NCBI GenBank assembly: GCA_014529385.2
Contig: CM043960.1
Span: 25,488,396 to 25,552,395 of the forward strand
Reading direction: 5' to 3'
DNA: 64,000 nucleotides
Source: Adiantum capillus-veneris
Taxonomy: Eukaryota; Streptophyta; Polypodiopsida; Polypodiales; Pteridaceae
The notes beneath the pieces were generated by a model. That model was not told where the DNA came from, searched no databases, and saw nothing but the letters and a program-made list of their open reading frames with translations. Of this stretch, positions 62,444-64,000 are shown piece after piece (the first letter of the stretch is position 1; the number at the start of each line of letters is the position of its first letter). The position numbers were made by a program, and so were the translations under genes.

Positions 62444-62969
62444 CCTTCTCTGTACGAGGCGACGCTGATACCTCTACCTCTTGATGTTGGGCCCGCCTTA
62501 CAGTGCAGGTGGAAGGTTGCCACTAGCTCCAAACGCGCCCTCTCTCCCCCCCTTCTGTGTGTGTGTGTGTACGTGATGGAGTTGCTGCACCACTCATATA
62601 ATGAGGTCGGGGCCGCCTTTCAACCGTGAAGGAAGGTGTTACCAGATCCAAACCCTATAAAAAGGTGAGCTTTACAAGCTCACTTAGCATTGGTAGTGTG
62701 TGTGTATACTTGGGTATAATAGTCTGTACATTAGGACTATATATGTCTTTTCCTACTAAGAGATAGTGTTAAGTATTGGATCTATGGCAAAGGGCAAGGA
62801 GAAGAAGGCCATTGTGGAGCTGACTGCTTTGACTCAATCTCAAGTGAATTTTGGCATTAAAATGGATTTTTCCCCAACCGTTTGATGAGTTGTAATTCTT
62901 TAGTTGGTATTCCTCATGCATATACCAGTAAAGGTACTTGAATGGCAACTTATGTTGTACCGTATTTGC
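62017..62969 (+). other. Unrecognised region with a possible LTR-like promoter
   Basis: No domain recognised. A repeated GTGGTAC-TTAATGGTACCTAA-type block occurs at 62088-62105 and 62222-62246. A C run plus CT repeat lies at 62366-62440 and a GT repeat at 62557-62570. A TATA box TATAAAAAGG is at 62656-62665, followed at 62784 by a short frame MAKGKEKKAIVELTALTQSQ of 33 codons. An LTR of another element is possible, but no ends or primer-binding site could be fixed. Confidence 0.4.
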
Positions 62970-64000
62970 TGCTGTGCAAATGGGCACTCCGTCCACTCCC
63001 TCTCCACTGCAAAAACTATATATTTAGGTGATTGTGTGTCATTGTTCTCTAAAGCTTCCAACTCTCCCTTCTCTTGCATTTTTTCTTTGATGGTCTTAAT
63101 CTCAAATTTTGTTGGTTTCTCGTGATTTTCAACTCAGGTTTTTGTTTTTCTAGCATAGATTGTGTGATTTGCACCAAGTTTTTGTAAGCTTCTAATTCAG
63201 CTGCTTCCATACCAAGTGCTAAATAATTTTTCCATTTGGTTTTCAATGTTTGACTGGCTCTCACTCCAACTTGCAAAGCTTCCAAGGCCACATTGATTGG
63301 TTTGTAAATTTTATCGACCAATACTGATCCAGGTAATTTTGGTTTAGGTTTCTTAAAGTTTGATGAAAGAGTCTGCATCTTTTTCCCTATCTCCTTCGAT
63401 ATCTTTTCTTCAACCCCCTTTCATAGTTTCTGTCTCTTGAGTTCATATCGTTTGTGTCTATCTTTTTGGAATTTTAAGAGGAATTGCTGGGTATGTCCAA
63501 TCCACTTGTATTTTTCTATTTATTCCCCTTGGCTTGTGCTTTAATCACTACTCGAAAGGGAATTGTAGGCTCCCCTTACAACGAACTACTTGGCACAACT
63601 TGAACTATGTTTATGGCGGTTTTTCCCTTGTTTGCTGGTTTCCTAAGGTAGTATTTAGGAAAGTGTCCACCCTTGTGATCACATGCTCCACAATATGCCT
63701 CTATAAGTCTCACATTCTTATCTGGTTCAACACAACCATTTTTCCAATCATCATGGACAACCATTTTTCCAATGATCATCTGCCCCACAATTATGGCAAT
63801 TTCCTGTTTTTGGTTTGGGAATTGGAAAATAATGGGTAGTCTAGCTCCCTCGATTGCAATGAAGTAAACCGATGCTCTATCCGCCGCAGGCGTTTGGTAC
63901 ATTGGTTCTACAGAGACTCGATTCGGTTGATTATACCACTCTTCTTCTATCCCCATTGTTACTAAACTTGTTTCAGGATATGGTAACAGGTACTAGAGCC
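62970..64000 (-). pseudogene. Element K: gag fragment, same family as I and J
   Basis: Minus-strand order from the right edge: EEEWYNQPNRVSVEPMYQTP, an IEAYCGACDHKGGHFPKYY knuckle-like block (last Cys replaced by Tyr), TAINIVQVVPSSSL, then the conserved block SVLVDKIYKPINVALEALQV, TKWKNYLALGMEAAELEAYK, NLVQITQSMLEKQKPEL (63378-63049). It ends near 62970 at the GGGCACTCCGTCCACTC block that J also has at about 54411. A short duplicated segment (CAACCATTTTTCCAATSATCATS) occurs at 63734-63781. The right end leaves the window. Confidence 0.82.

Noticed and set aside
62640-62890. A functional promoter and small gene (TATA at 62656, short frame MAKGKEKK at 62784)
   Set aside because: The frame is only about 33 codons and lies between decayed elements; an LTR fragment is at least as likely.

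Overview
This window is intergenic DNA from a repeat-rich land plant. No host gene, tRNA, rRNA or CRISPR array was found. Almost everything recognisable is a Ty3/gypsy-type LTR retrotransposon: chromodomains follow the integrases, CCHC gag knuckles are present, and most primer-binding sites match initiator tRNA-Met. The species cannot be named from the sequence; a large nested plant genome (fern, gymnosperm or large angiosperm) fits. I label the elements A to L for reference only; these are not published family names.

Layout. 1-3250: 3' end of element A (+ strand pol and 3' LTR). 3251-12388: element B (- strand, all domains but broken), its left LTR cut by A and its right LTR carrying a hAT-like MITE. 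12389-13261: gag fragment of element C (-). 13262-35658: element F (-), about 6 kb of its own sequence split by two insertions. The first insertion is element G (16229-25084, + strand, target duplication ATACT), which itself contains element H with a fully open 921-codon pol. The second is a 7.3 kb inverted-repeat retroelement of the B family (27633-34913, target duplication CCTTC). F and C share one LTR (13262-13819), so they form a tandem. 35659-40521: an unrecognised D internal region with a minisatellite, a D LTR carrying a second MITE, and element E integrase/chromodomain remnants (+) interrupted by a D solo LTR (target duplication GAAAG). 40522-43342: no gene, several microsatellites and a tandem repeat. 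43343-51360: element L, one Ty3/gypsy copy whose 5' LTR-gag-protease block is inverted in place. 51361-53430: nothing recognised except a perfect 106 bp tandem duplication. 53440-64000: three copies (J -, I +, K -) of a different gag-protease family with no reverse transcriptase in the window. I has an LTR, a tRNA-Asp-type primer-binding site and a long leader carrying repeated 22 bp palindromes.

How it works together. These are layers of parasitic elements rather than an operon. Exact target duplications and the continuity of the disrupted frames give a relative order: F before G and before the inverted B-type element; G before H; E before the D solo LTR; J before I; the B LTR and D LTR before their MITEs. 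Only the H pol frame (21763-24528) and G ORF1 (17697-18581) are long and uninterrupted, and H has lost its 3' LTR, so nothing here looks able to move by itself. All comparisons between copies were made by eye; no percentages were computed.
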